Of a stretch of 64,000 bases of DNA, positions 54,642 to 64,000 are shown in pieces. Location of the stretch: contig OZ025801.1 in NCBI GenBank assembly GCA_964019425.1, positions 744,001-808,000 of the forward strand, read 5' to 3'. The notes below the pieces were generated by a model. It saw only the letters and a list, made by a program, of their open reading frames with translations, was not told the DNA's origin and did not search any database. The position numbers and the translations under genes were made by a program. This DNA comes from Flectonema sp. DT1601. Lineage: Eukaryota; Euglenozoa; Diplonemea; Diplonemida; Diplonemidae. How positions within the stretch are numbered: position 1 is the first letter of the stretch; each line of letters begins with the position of its first letter.

Positions 54642-56979
54642 GAAGCGATATTAATCACCTTCGACCTACAAAAAGCGTTCAACCGGTAATTTGCTTTCCA
54701 TGTCTGTACAGCACCTGAATAAAGAATATAAAGTAATACGCACAACTGGCAGAACAGATACTAAGGACATTCATGTGACCCTATCCTAATCTTGGATAGG
54801 TTCACCGCGCTGGGGTAGTGCCAGGTCCTGACGGGACACCGGCAGGGGTGGGTTTTGAATTGAAGTGTGGAAGTGGGTGAGTGGCTGTGAACTGCAGAAG
54901 AAGTTCGATAATAACGATAAAACTAATAACAGACCACTCACTCCGAATATATAATAACTCTTCTGAATAAGATGTCCGCAATACCAGTACGAAATATCTA
55001 CGGTGGGTTCAAAACTACTTGACTAGTAGGAAGATTTCAACAAGGGTGAATGGAGTGAAGGGAGCATTCCGGAACATTCGAGTGATGTACGAACCGACTG
55101 TCTTTGCAGATGATGTTGGAATAGTAATAACCGCGGGCACTGTCAGCTGTTTAGAAAACAAGGTTAACAACGCAGTCAAAATATTTGAAAGGTGGGCACT
55201 TAACTCACACATCAAGATCAATAAGAATCCTGGCAAGACGGAATATATTCACGTGAGACCAAGTGGAACACATGACAAGTCCCCAGTAGTGGTATACTCT
55301 GAGGAGCATACAAATACCGTGGTGTACATTATGACGAGAAGTTAACCTTTATGTCGCAAATTCAAAAGATGATGGCAGCTGCTTCCAAGGGTCTAGGCTT
55401 ATTGGTTAGACTCACCGGATAGGCTGCAGAAAGAGGACACTCATCAGTATACCGGTGACGGTGGTGTTGGCAAGGGTGCTTTATGGTGTTGAAAGCTTTG
55501 CTTGGATGTTACCAAAGGGGTGCTAACGGGGCAGTGAGGCTGGTAACTGGATGTCTGCGGAGCACCAAACTACGGGGACTCTACAAAGAAGCCGACACGC
55601 CAAGACTGAAGGAACACATCCAGTATAAGATGTGTAGAGCCTATGAACGTTTCAAATTGAGTCCGTTCCTACCGACTCGCAAGCTGACAGAACAGGGAGT
55701 TCGGAATTATATCAAAAATCAAAATAGGGATGGAATGTCTGGATAGACTATATCCCTGGTGTCCCTGGCCTTGACAATTACCGGAGCATTACCAACCTGG
55801 AAGTGAACCCAGAACACTACACTCTCCCTCCATGGAAAAGTACTAATGCGATGAGATTCACATATTCAAGCAACAAGGAAGAGGCTGAACAGCAAGAGGC
55901 TGAACTACCAACTCACGAGATGAAAGTCTACACTGACGGGTCGATAAGACACAAACCCAAGACTTACATGACAGACTCGGCTGCCGCTGTGGTCATGGTT
56001 AACGAAAGCAAGATGCGTCTACTTGGATATAAAATACCAGTAGCGGGTTCCTCTTATAGGACCGAGCAGATTGCAGTGAAAATGGCGTTGGAAAATTTAG
56101 TTCAGGTGGCGGAGGATGAACATGAATCTCTAACAGCAACGACGCACCTGTTGACTGATTCGATGTCAGTTATGCAGGCATTGGAACAAGGGCCATATAA
56201 ACGAAGGTCCTCAATGAACAAAAGATCTGGAAGTTGGCAATGAAACTGGAGAAGAAGGGAATCCAAGTTAACATGCAGTATGTACCGGCACACAGAAACG
56301 TGAGGTACAACGAAGTAGCGGACCAACTGGCGAAATTCGCTGCAGGCCTGAAGGATGATCCTCACAAAGATGTTATTATTAAACAACTGCCCACTCAACT
56401 TGACATGGGCACATTGATGACGTTCCTCTAACACGACCAGGGAAGTACTGATGTCACGCTTTAGAGTGGGACATTGCAGATCTCTAAAGATCAAAGGACT
56501 GAACGAGCTGTGCTTTTTCTGTAAACTTGAAAAGGCGACAGCACATCATGTATTATTTATATGCGAACATTGGTGTATAGAAACCTTGAGAGAAAAATAC
56601 ATCAGTCACATGATGAATGACAAGGGAGAGGAAGCATGTCTACTGGAGGACTGCTACTTACCTGCGAATCAACAGCAGATGACTGGTTGTGTCAGACCGG
56701 CACAACCAGTATTATTAAAACATCGACATTTCGGATATCAACATTGAAGGCAACATTGCAACACATCTGAAGTCGTCCAAGTAGACAATTAATTATGTAG
56801 TATTAGTTTTAAGTTGTCAAAACAAAGAAAGGAGATATGAAGCCTACGGGATCCCCATTCCCAACCCCTAAAATAAAGAAAGTAAGAAAGAAAGAAAAAA
56901 AGAAAGAAAAAGAACAACCGCGCCTAACAGCGCAATCAGCATCACAGACCCACAGGTTGTGGTGTACTCAAAAAAAAAA
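54642..56979 (+). mobile_element. Decayed LINE of the third family (LINE3b)
   Basis: It starts inside the reverse transcriptase (EAILITFDLQKAF) immediately after ATTCTTATCAA. That 11-mer recurs with one change (ATTCTTAACAA) after its A-run at 56980-56990, a probable target duplication. Against LINE3a it has a 257-bp insert (54690-54954), a 78-bp deletion that removes GVPQGSVL, loss of the ~300-bp extra segment, and several frameshifts. The RNase H and finger regions (about 55860-56720) are still recognisable. Confidence 0.85.
54690..54954 (+). mobile_element. Second copy of the 257-bp interspersed element
   Basis: Closely matches the reverse complement of 39671-39927. LINE3a shows the uninterrupted target (AACCGGTAACTCTTC), and here TAA appears on both sides, so a 3-bp TAA duplication is likely. 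Confidence 0.85.
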
Positions 56980-56990
56980 AATTCTTAACA

Positions 56991-57599
56991 ATTATTAGAC
57001 TTTGATAATTAAAACACTTTCTGTAGAAGAGTGCTCCGCTAGTAGTGAGCTACGAACTAGTAACAGTAAACAATATGTTTTTTTATTATGAACATGAAAC
57101 TTAAAGTAACTACATTTCAGTCCTGCAAACTGGAATGACTTACTTCTACACCATACTGGTGAGAGAATAGAGGTAGGAGGTATATGGATTACTCTCGAAA
57201 CCTATAGTTACTTTATTATGCTAAGTTGCGCATCACCCTTAGTCACTGTATTTAAAACTAATGTTAAATTATCTTTATGTTTTTATGATACAACACGGTT
57301 GTAATTTTTACATAATCGAACATACATCCCCCCTTTTTTCCTTTTTGGTCAACTCCAAGCATTAACCAACTCGACGCCTGACGCTGACTCTACTTGTGAG
57401 TGTGGACCTGTAGTCTTTTCCATTTCCCCAGTAGGACGGAGGCCTGGCCAAAGACCAGTTGTTATGCCTCGCGACCCCTAAATACACCCAGTTGCGGGAT
57501 AGTCACACATCCTTAAATTGGACGCACGAAGCTCATTTGGTTACCATTCCTGTCATCGTTAGTCGCGCATTACTAGACTACCTGAACAGCCCCTAAGAG
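56991..57599. other. Intergenic, nothing recognised
   Basis: AT-rich DNA without a convincing gene. Weak similarity to the LINE3 family may begin before 57600 but cannot be followed. Confidence 0.3.
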
Positions 57600-58040
57600 A
57601 ATATCGATAGGAGAAGAAGGAGGCGCTAATACAAGCACTTGATTGAGGACCTGAAGAACAGAAATCTGTTACAAATGTATCAGTCTTGAAGTTGGCAGTA
57701 TGTCCCGATACATAAGGATATGCTGTACAACGAAATAGCAGACAACGCGGCAAAATACGCTGCAGGTGCGATAAAGAAACCCCCAGATAACGGTGTGGTA
57801 CTTTAGCGTTTAGTTACTAGACTGGATATGGGAACCCTTATGAATTTTCACAAGAGAAGAAAACGAGTACAGTCGGCCAACAGAGGCATCCACCTTTTAT
57901 AAGAACTGACAAGACCACAAGAAGCCCCGCTTCAGAGTTGGAGACTTCAGATGTCTTAAACTGCATCTTCTGTCGTGGAGATAAAGCAACACCGCATCGT
58001 GTACCTTTTAAGTGCAACCACTGGTGTATCTAAACCGATC
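57600..58040 (+). pseudogene. Old remnant of the LINE3 family (RNase H tail, finger)
   Basis: CAGTATGTCCCGATACATA.. to ..CGCTGCAGGTG aligns with the RNase H end of LINE3a (53838-53910). CATCTTCTGTCGTGGAG.. to ..CACTGGTGTATC aligns with the zinc finger (54146-54210). Many substitutions and indels make it the oldest of the three copies. Confidence 0.7.
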
Positions 58041-58428
58041 CCATAAATGAAAATGTACAGAAGAAAGAAGATAATGACAACGCCCTGGTATCAGTTCAGC
58101 CGCCTCGAAATAATGGCGCTATCTTGAGTTTTGTGCAAGCTGCGATTAATCATTCGGTGTAAAGTGATGAATCGATTCTTAGTTGTCATTATTTTGTATT
58201 TTTCTACTACCGCTGATAATTTGGAACCAATTCTTTTAGTTTTTCTTTCGGTGTAAGCCCCCGAAAAAAGTATTTCATTTTACCTTTCTAACATTCATCT
58301 GTAGTTTTTGTCGGGAATAGTAAATCCTATGATGATATGACAGGAAATAATGTATGTTAATGTAAGTGAGAGAAAGCTCTGAATAATTGAAGCGAAATTT
58401 TCATTTAATTACAGTTTTCAAACTTAAA
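58041..58428 (+). promoter_or_regulatory. Upstream region of the Hcp-like gene, possible 5'-UTR intron
   Basis: A GTAAGT donor at 58362 and a pyrimidine-rich TTTTCATTTAATTACAG acceptor ending at 58414 would define a 53-bp intron 14 bases before the ATG. No other promoter element could be recognised. The splice call is tentative. Confidence 0.3.
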
Positions 58429-58974
58429 ATGTGGAATTCAACGTTTCTGTTATTACTGCTTTCGGTGGCTGCTTCTGTCTCTGCTGGAACCCATTATAGC
58501 TTTGTTCGGTTTGAATCGAATGGTGCTGTTGTGACTGGTAATACTGACATCACAAATATCGGGGGAGTAGAATTGCCTAGGGGCGAGTGGATTCAATGTA
58601 AAAGAGTATCATATGGTCTGAGAAGAGACATTGGCACTGGTGCAAGAGTAGCAGGTCACACTCACTACGATAGGATTGAATTCGAGGTTCCAGTTGGCCC
58701 AGCTACGCCGATACTGATGCAGTCGGCGGAGAGAGGTATCACTGTTAATCTCCAGGTGAAACAATTTCACAACAGACGTGATGGACAAGAAGAACAATAC
58801 ATGGATATTATTTGCACTGATGGCAGATTGGCAGGAGTTAAAATCATTGAAAATGCAGAGGCAGATTTTCCTGTGATGTTAGTAGAATACGCCTTTGCTT
58901 CAATGGAAATTAACCACAATGGTGAGGACGGACACACAGCTGGCTTCTTTGACTGGAGATCATCAATGCCTTAG
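58429..58974 (+). CDS. Secreted Hcp-family (type VI secretion tube-like) protein
   Basis: 181 residues. I chose the ATG at 58429 because it opens a classic signal peptide (MWNSTFLLLLLSVAASVSA, cleavage about residue 19). The mature part follows the bacterial Hcp pattern throughout: a first strand (YSFVRFES), a WIQCKRVSYGL strand, G-x-R-V then HYDRIEFEVPVGPATPILMQ (Hcp: H-pi-x-x-x-k-x-x-D-k-a-t-P-x-L), the strand with RRDGQEEQYMDI, and the end VEYAFASMEI..GFFDWR, equal to the W-x-x-x-D-x-W-R end of Hcp. Bacterial Hcp forms hexameric rings of the type VI tube and has no signal peptide. Here it would be exported by a eukaryotic cell. Origin by transfer from bacteria is inference; function is unknown. 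No introns in the coding part; stop TAG. Confidence 0.75.
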   Translation: MWNSTFLLLLLSVAASVSAGTHYSFVRFESNGAVVTGNTDITNIGGVELPRGEWIQCKRVSYGLRRDIGTGARVAGHTHYDRIEFEVPVGPATPILMQSAERGITVNLQVKQFHNRRDGQEEQYMDIICTDGRLAGVKIIENAEADFPVMLVEYAFASMEINHNGEDGHTAGFFDWRSSMP

Positions 58975-59722
58975 TTCACAAACTTTTTTTCTTTTTAAAG
59001 ATCCCCTACTATTCCAGGAGCTTCAAAATTCTCCGCTCTTCCGCAATAGATCTATGTCCCTGTACTATGACACAAATGTACTCCTTGTTTCTTTGGTGAC
59101 GTGTCACCGATATGCTAGTTTGTAATTTTGTGTTTGAATATTTTCCACCTTTCCACAAATTTCGGCCTTCTTGCCTCCCTCCCGCTATTCCAAGAGCTGC
59201 TCTTCTGCAATAGTTTTGTTATATTTTTAATTTAAGAGTACACTTTTATTCTGTTTATTGGAGTAATTTTTTAATAGAGTACCCACGGTCTATTTTACTT
59301 TGCGGTAATTCCTCGTTTTGCAAACAACATATGAAATATATAGAGGTGCCCATACACACCAAAAAGTTAATATACTTACAAAGAATAAAAGTGGTTTTCC
59401 CTCTTTAATACTTTTACTTTTTACACTGAATAGCCGAAAGCTTTGAATACTGCCTGAACTAAATCCGCGAGCAAACACAGGCTTCTTCTTCTTCTTCAAA
59501 AAAAAAAAAAAAAAAAAAAAAGGAAATTAAAGTTATATTTGCCCAAACAGATGAATTAATAAACGTTTAGCTTACCCATAATAATATCAACAATACCACA
59601 TAACAGAGAAAACACATATGCAGGCAGCTTTTGAATGTTTGTCAAATTCTCCTCCACCTATGACTGTTTTATTATGATATTTTCTTATTCTCTTTTTCGT
59701 AGTATCATAAAACATCACAACA
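58975..59722. other. Intergenic region
   Basis: No gene. An imperfect direct repeat (CTATTCCAGGAGCT.. near 59007 and CTATTCCAAGAGCT near 59184) and an A-run of about 23 at 59499-59521, possibly the tail of an old retrocopy on the plus strand, are the only structures seen. Confidence 0.4.
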
Positions 59723-61142
59723 ATGGAGGAAACCATTGCTGAAAATGTACCGACGGTTATCGTCAGCTTCCATACCACCACGTTCGAGGAAGAGGTGCAA
59801 CTTGGAGCTACTTTCACGGTACCAAAAGGAATAACTAAAGGAGGACTCAGTACGGTATGTATTTGAATCGCTATTAAGTGAAGCTATCCAAATAAGTTTT
59901 GGAAAAATAATTTATTGAAAAGTTCGTCAGAGCCATTGTAGTGCTTCTTTTACTTTACAAAAACAAAAAAAAACCAATAAAACAAAACAGCTGATAAATA
60001 AACTCCTCGGAAAGAGTGATGAGGAAGCAATCCCATTTGACTTTCTGTACGAAGAGGAATTTATAACTCAGAGCTTAGATAAGTTCTTGAAATTACACCC
60101 AGATGTTAATCAAGATGACACACTACTACTTGAGTATACTCCTTCTATGACTATGGAAGAGGGACAAGAGATGCCCCATGATGACTGGGTATCAGCAGTA
60201 GCAGCACCGTTTCTTAACACAGAAGTTGTAGAATCAGAAAGTATTGTAGTCACGGGGTGCTACGACCGCCGTATTCGTTTGGTCCACAACGGGGAAGTCC
60301 TTGCCGTTGGAGACGGCCACTCATCTGCAGTAAAATCTGTAGCTGCTAACGCTTCCGCAACCGTTAAAAAAACCCCAAAGCGTAAACGTCACGTTCCAGG
60401 TTTTACTGCAATTTCGGGTTCCAAGGACGGAACTGTTCGTTTTTGGAAATACAGCGATGCTACCAGCCTTCAGTCAGTTCGGACATTAAAATATCATACT
60501 GACTCTGTAGATTGTGTTGCCATTAATAAGGTTGGTGATTTGGCTGTGAGTGGGTCGTGGGATAAGAGTTTGAAGTTGTTGCGTGTGGCAGATGCGTTGG
60601 ATAGCAGCATCGATGGTGAGCAACTTCAAAGTGCTACTATGAATGGTCACTCTAGACCAGTTCTTGCAGTTAAGTTTACAAATGACGGTGCAAATATTGT
60701 TTCGTCGGGTCTTGATGGCCAAGTGCGAGTGTGGGATGTTAGTACAGCAGCTTATAAGAGTGGTTGTTCAGGTGAGTACGCTGTTTACAGTTTGGACACT
60801 CATCCATCTGACCCAAACATGATTCTAACTGGACACTCCGATAAGCGTACTCGATTGTGGGATTTACGTTCCCAGTACCCAACAAAAACATTCGCCGGCC
60901 ACACTGGGTGGGTCTATTCGATTGCGTGGTGTCCTGACAGCACTTTATCAAAATCAGATTGTTTTGTAACTGGTTCAGAAGATGGTAATATTAATCTGCA
61001 TGACCTTCGTTCTACTCGCCCGCTAACAACACATGAAAATCACACGGACGGAGTTCTTGATCTCGCCTTCACAGCCCCTCGTGTTGTCGCTTCTGGTTCT
61101 AAGGATACAACTGTTAAAACAACAACTCTCAAGGGTGTTTAA
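59723..61142 (+). CDS. WDR12: Ribosome biogenesis protein WDR12/YTM1
   Basis: Two exons, 59723-59854 and 59991-61142, give 427 residues, the usual length. The join is in phase 0 between GGLST and LINKLL, inside the N-terminal NLE (ubiquitin-like) domain (residues ~10-85), which in yeast and human binds the Rea1/Midasin MIDAS domain. Seven WD40 blades follow (for example GSKDGTVRFW, SGSWDKSLKL, GLDGQVRVWD, GHSDKRTRLWD, GSEDGNINLHD, SGSKDTTVKT), with a basic insert KKTPKRKRH after the first. The protein is part of the PeBoW (Nop7-Erb1-Ytm1) complex that matures the large ribosomal subunit in the nucleolus. The polyadenylation signal AATAAA is at about 61467. Confidence 0.93.
59855..59990 (+). 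other. Spliceosomal intron of WDR12
   Basis: 136 bp, GTATGT..AACAAAACAG, phase 0. Splicing joins two halves of a recognisable NLE domain, which supports the call. Confidence 0.9.
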
Positions 61143-61635
61143 ATTTGTTGCTTGTTTCACTGATTACTGAACATTGAGAAGGAAGAAGTTCTGTTTAGCA
61201 CGTGGTGATCTTCGAGTCGATCAGCAAACATACCACTGCTACATTAATGTGTCAAAGAGCGATCGTTTGTGCAGCAGCTATGTTCAGTCACAATACTGTT
61301 AACTGCGTTTTAGTGAGGAAGTTGCTACTTATCACTTCTACAAACTGTAAATCGCTGTGTCGGTAATTTCATTGTTTTCTCACAGTTTCTGTTACTTATA
61401 TTTCACTTTTGTTTATCAGCGATTCGTAGTTTATCACTTCCTTTATTCATCTCGTTGTCGCGTTAAATAATAAAGTGTTCCCTTCACCCCTCCCGGAACT
61501 CAATATTACGTCGTCATATCAGCTTATCGTCAGTTCGGTATGGTATCACGTTGCAACTTTTATTTTTGATTACATGACAGGTTAATAAATTATGGTACGC
61601 GTCAAATAAGCTTTCGGTTCGCTCAGCCTTTAATT
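61143..61635. other. Intergenic: WDR12 3' UTR and upstream of the ankyrin gene
   Basis: Contains AATAAA at about 61467 and no open frame of note. The remaining ~165 bp before the next ATG should hold the promoter of the ankyrin gene; no element is recognised. Confidence 0.4.
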
Positions 61636-64000
61636 ATGGGTAAATGGGAAGTGGTTCGGGGACGGTTCGCCAGTGGGAAGTCAGACTGGAAGCGCCTCGC
61701 AAATATCATTTTGCCTGCTGAAAATTCGGTGAACTCGGCCCTTGACGAAAATGGTTGGCGGGCTCTTCATTTTTGTGGATTGGGTGGAAACAGTCAAGCT
61801 GCTATCCGACTTTTGTTAGCTGGTGCAAAGGTCGATATTCAAACAGCAACTGGGGCAACACCATTGATGATGGCTGTTTTTAATAATAAACCCAATGTCG
61901 CTTTTTCCTTATTGCAACATGAAGCAAATTTGAACGTTGTCGACGAAAAAGATGAAGATTGCTTGATTAAGGCACGTCTGGTCTTTCACAGCAACCCAAC
62001 TGCTGCCACCACGGCTACTGTAGTTTTTCACTACCTGGGAATACCGACCTTTTCATTGGAGAATAGTTCTTCTGTAGTGTTGTGTTTTACAGAACAAGTT
62101 CAATTTGAGATTGACACAAGAAATTTTCTTGCATCGCTTCAAATTTCTTACCATGCTGAACACAAGGAAGTTGTGTTAAAACAAAAGCACATCGTTGAAC
62201 ACTTGCGCGGTCTCAGCGAGAGGGAACGGGAATTATTTTCTTCAGAACGAACATTCAGGAGAGTATCTTCGCCCTGCCAGAGCAGCGAACAACCGCCGGT
62301 TTCATCAGCAGTGCAGGAAATAACTGAATCCCATGAACAATCACTGAAAGACGCAAAACAAAGGAAGGAATTACTGCTGGCGGAACATTCTCGGATGGCG
62401 CGAGAATATAACAGATTACACTTTGTGGAAGTTCATGAAGAGTATACTCGAGGGTCTGGAAGGTATGATCGAAAATGTTGGTGGGGAAATAAAAACTCAT
62501 CAGACTCTATTGCAAACAATGAATTCATAACGAGATCATTAATTCGAATAAACTTTTATGTTAATCTCACGTCTATCTTAGAGTTCAGTAAACGAGAACA
62601 GATCATTGCAGAACAACTACTGATATTTTTAAGTATCTGCTTCCAACAACATTTATTCCCAACTACCTTACTCTCAGAACGATGTGAGAGGTTAGGTATC
62701 TTAACCCAACAACAATATCAATTTGACAACATTATCTCAAGCAACCCTCACTTGCCAATGATAAATGCATTTCGAAGGTCTGTTTTTCTCCAGGTGCAAC
62801 TGATCCGAAGAGTGGACTTCACCGATCACTATAAACTTATTTCTGCCGAAATTGCACACCTGGAGTCCGACATCTGGATAGAAGATGTGCTTCCGCTCAT
62901 TGCAAAGACAATGAGCGATCATAACTTTGCTGTTAAATTACGATTGGATGCCTTCACTCTAGTGCCACATGAGATTGATGAAAAATTCTTCAGAGAGAGA
63001 ATTGAACTGAAACGTTCGATGGATTTATTTATTCTGTACTCACAGCTGTGTAATGAAATTTGTATCATTGCGACCACTTCCTTTATGATGTGTAGATTAG
63101 ATGTTGTGATATCAGAAGCAACGGAGTTCTTAGGAATGGAAGTCGCTAGCGAAAGGATTGCAATATCATTCATAAAACAAACCGACTTTTTTCAAATGCA
63201 GCAAATCAACGAACAACGAAGACAACAACGGAGTGCTTTTCAACTGCGAGAAGCAGAAGTTCGTAAGATTTGCACGGTAGAGATTGATATTTCCGTTGAA
63301 AGAATGAAACTTAGATGGACAAATTTAAGGAAAACAGTATCATATCTCTACCAGAATGTATCGTATGAATATCGAGAACGATTAAATAATCTTGAGAGTG
63401 AAGCTAAGCAGTTTGTAGTAATTTTGAGGTCGTGTTCTTTGCAACGCCGTGAACTTGTCGATCGGTCTTTTAATGTCATTACGAGTTTGGAAATACTTTC
63501 TCAGTTGAAAGATTCTGCTCTGAAACCGACTATGTTGAAAACCCGAACTCGTTACTTTCTCATCATGATTATTGGTAAAGTAATCTACAGAACATATATC
63601 ATAAAGTGGATTCAGTGGTGCGCGCATCGACGAACAAGTCGCAAAAAAGTCTGTTTGCTTGATGCCAATTCCAAGATGGGAATTCTGTACCACGCTTATG
63701 GAGCGTTACTACAGTTCAAGATCCGAAAAATACGAGGCAGAGGAGCTGTGAATCGATTGTTGTCATCTGCAGTTGTGCAAAAAAAGAAAATTCTAACCTG
63801 TTACCTTGGAAAGTTGTTGACATTTTCCTTCTACAATAAAAAGGGGAGACGACATCCCTGTCTTGCAGCTCTTCAGTTTTACTTTGCAGAAAAGAATCTT
63901 GGAGTTAGTATGTTGTTGTCATCTGTTCTTTTGAAGGGCCCGAAGGTTCGCTCCCTAGCCTCAGTTGTCTCTTATCCGCAGGAAACAGTTCAAAAGCTCC
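61636..64000 (+). CDS. Ankyrin-repeat protein with long helical region (runs off the window)
   Basis: The frame is open from the ATG at 61636 to the end of the window: 788 codons, no stop, no intron needed. Residues ~36-105 form two to three ankyrin repeats (NGWRALHFCGLGGNSQAAIR, GATPLMMAVFNNKPNVAFSL), probably a protein-binding module. From ~170 onward the sequence is helical and charged, with coiled-coil stretches (~195-280, ~525-580) and late basic segments such as KWIQWCAHRRTSRKKV. No enzyme domain is recognised. The C-terminus lies outside, so the full domain set is unknown. Confidence 0.8.
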   Translation, partial: MGKWEVVRGRFASGKSDWKRLANIILPAENSVNSALDENGWRALHFCGLGGNSQAAIRLLLAGAKVDIQTATGATPLMMAVFNNKPNVAFSLLQHEANLNVVDEKDEDCLIKARLVFHSNPTAATTATVVFHYLGIPTFSLENSSSVVLCFTEQVQFEIDTRNFLASLQISYHAEHKEVVLKQKHIVEHLRGLSERERELFSSERTFRRVSSPCQSSEQPPVSSAVQEITESHEQSLKDAKQRKELLLAEHSRMAREYNRLHFVEVHEEYTRGSGRYDRKCWWGNKNSSDSIANNEFITRSLIRINFYVNLTSILEFSKREQIIAEQLLIFLSICFQQHLFPTTLLSERCERLGILTQQQYQFDNIISSNPHLPMINAFRRSVFLQVQLIRRVDFTDHYKLISAEIAHLESDIWIEDVLPLIAKTMSDHNFAVKLRLDAFTLVPHEIDEKFFRERIELKRSMDLFILYSQLCNEICIIATTSFMMCRLDVVISEATEFLGMEVASERIAISFIKQTDFFQMQQINEQRRQQRSAFQLREAEVRKICTVEIDISVERMKLRWTNLRKTVSYLYQNVSYEYRERLNNLESEAKQFVVILRSCSLQRRELVDRSFNVITSLEILSQLKDSALKPTMLKTRTRYFLIMIIGKVIYRTYIIKWIQWCAHRRTSRKKVCLLDANSKMGILYHAYGALLQFKIRKIRGRGAVNRLLSSAVVQKKKILTCYLGKLLTFSFYNKKGRRHPCLAALQFYFAEKNLGVSMLLSSVLLKGPKVRSLASVVSYPQETVQKL

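Noticed and set aside
58429-58974. Bacterial contamination as the source of the Hcp-like gene
   Set aside because: It is flanked by a eukaryotic LINE remnant and a spliced WDR12 gene, has similar base composition, and carries a signal peptide that bacterial Hcp lacks. A misassembly cannot be fully excluded.
1-64000. LTR retroelements, Polintons or other virus-like elements
   Set aside because: No long terminal repeats, capsid, integrase, envelope or protein-primed polymerase signatures were seen; all reverse transcriptases here are of the non-LTR type.

Overview
The window is eukaryotic nuclear DNA. A ribosome-biogenesis gene (WDR12/YTM1) carries a 136-bp GT-AG intron, a tRNA-Glu gene has an internal pol III promoter and a T-run terminator, and two kinds of non-LTR retrotransposon are present: one with a restriction-like endonuclease (R2/NeSL type) and several with apurinic endonuclease, reverse transcriptase and RNase H. 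The DNA is AT-rich, with very long A and T tracts. The species cannot be fixed from the sequence; an early-branching animal or a protist both fit.

Layout. 1-13709: an R2/NeSL-type retrotransposon is split by a tandem array of a 1357-bp repeat (3147-10757). It resumes at 10758 with its zinc finger, its endonuclease and an unusual coiled-coil tail of more than 500 residues. A detached copy of that tail lies at 1412-2541. 12038-31228: a head-to-tail duplication of about 10 kb. Each unit holds the end of the retrotransposon ORF, hairpin-rich non-coding DNA, an AT-rich hairpin array (about 42 monomers in unit 1, about 15 in unit 2) and a short inverted-repeat element. Unit 2 also carries a 2.4-kb DNA transposon (27743-30155) whose empty site survives in unit 1. 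31229-37534: a 5'-truncated LINE whose 5' end abuts a tRNA-like sequence, an inverted copy of the 1357-bp repeat, a broken hAT transposase and a MITE. 37836-40441: a GC-rich, broken ubiquitin-specific-protease-like gene. 40559-51758: tRNA-Glu(TTC), then two almost identical full-length LINEs in tandem, with the same 7-bp target site repeated three times around them. 51838-58040: three successively more decayed copies of another LINE family. 58141-64000: the only gene-like host stretch, with a secreted protein of the bacterial type VI secretion Hcp family, WDR12/YTM1, and the start of a long ankyrin-repeat protein that runs off the window.

The most notable points are the Hcp-family protein with a eukaryotic signal peptide; the two LINE families that start at the 5' end of tRNA or tRNA-like sequences; the single in-frame UGA between ORF1 and ORF2 of the young LINE; the endonuclease ORF with a fast-diverging coiled-coil tail; and the retrotransposon-linked hairpin arrays. 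No LTR retrovirus, Polinton or other capsid-bearing element was recognised. Coordinates of repeat edges and domain positions were read by eye and may be off by a few bases or residues.
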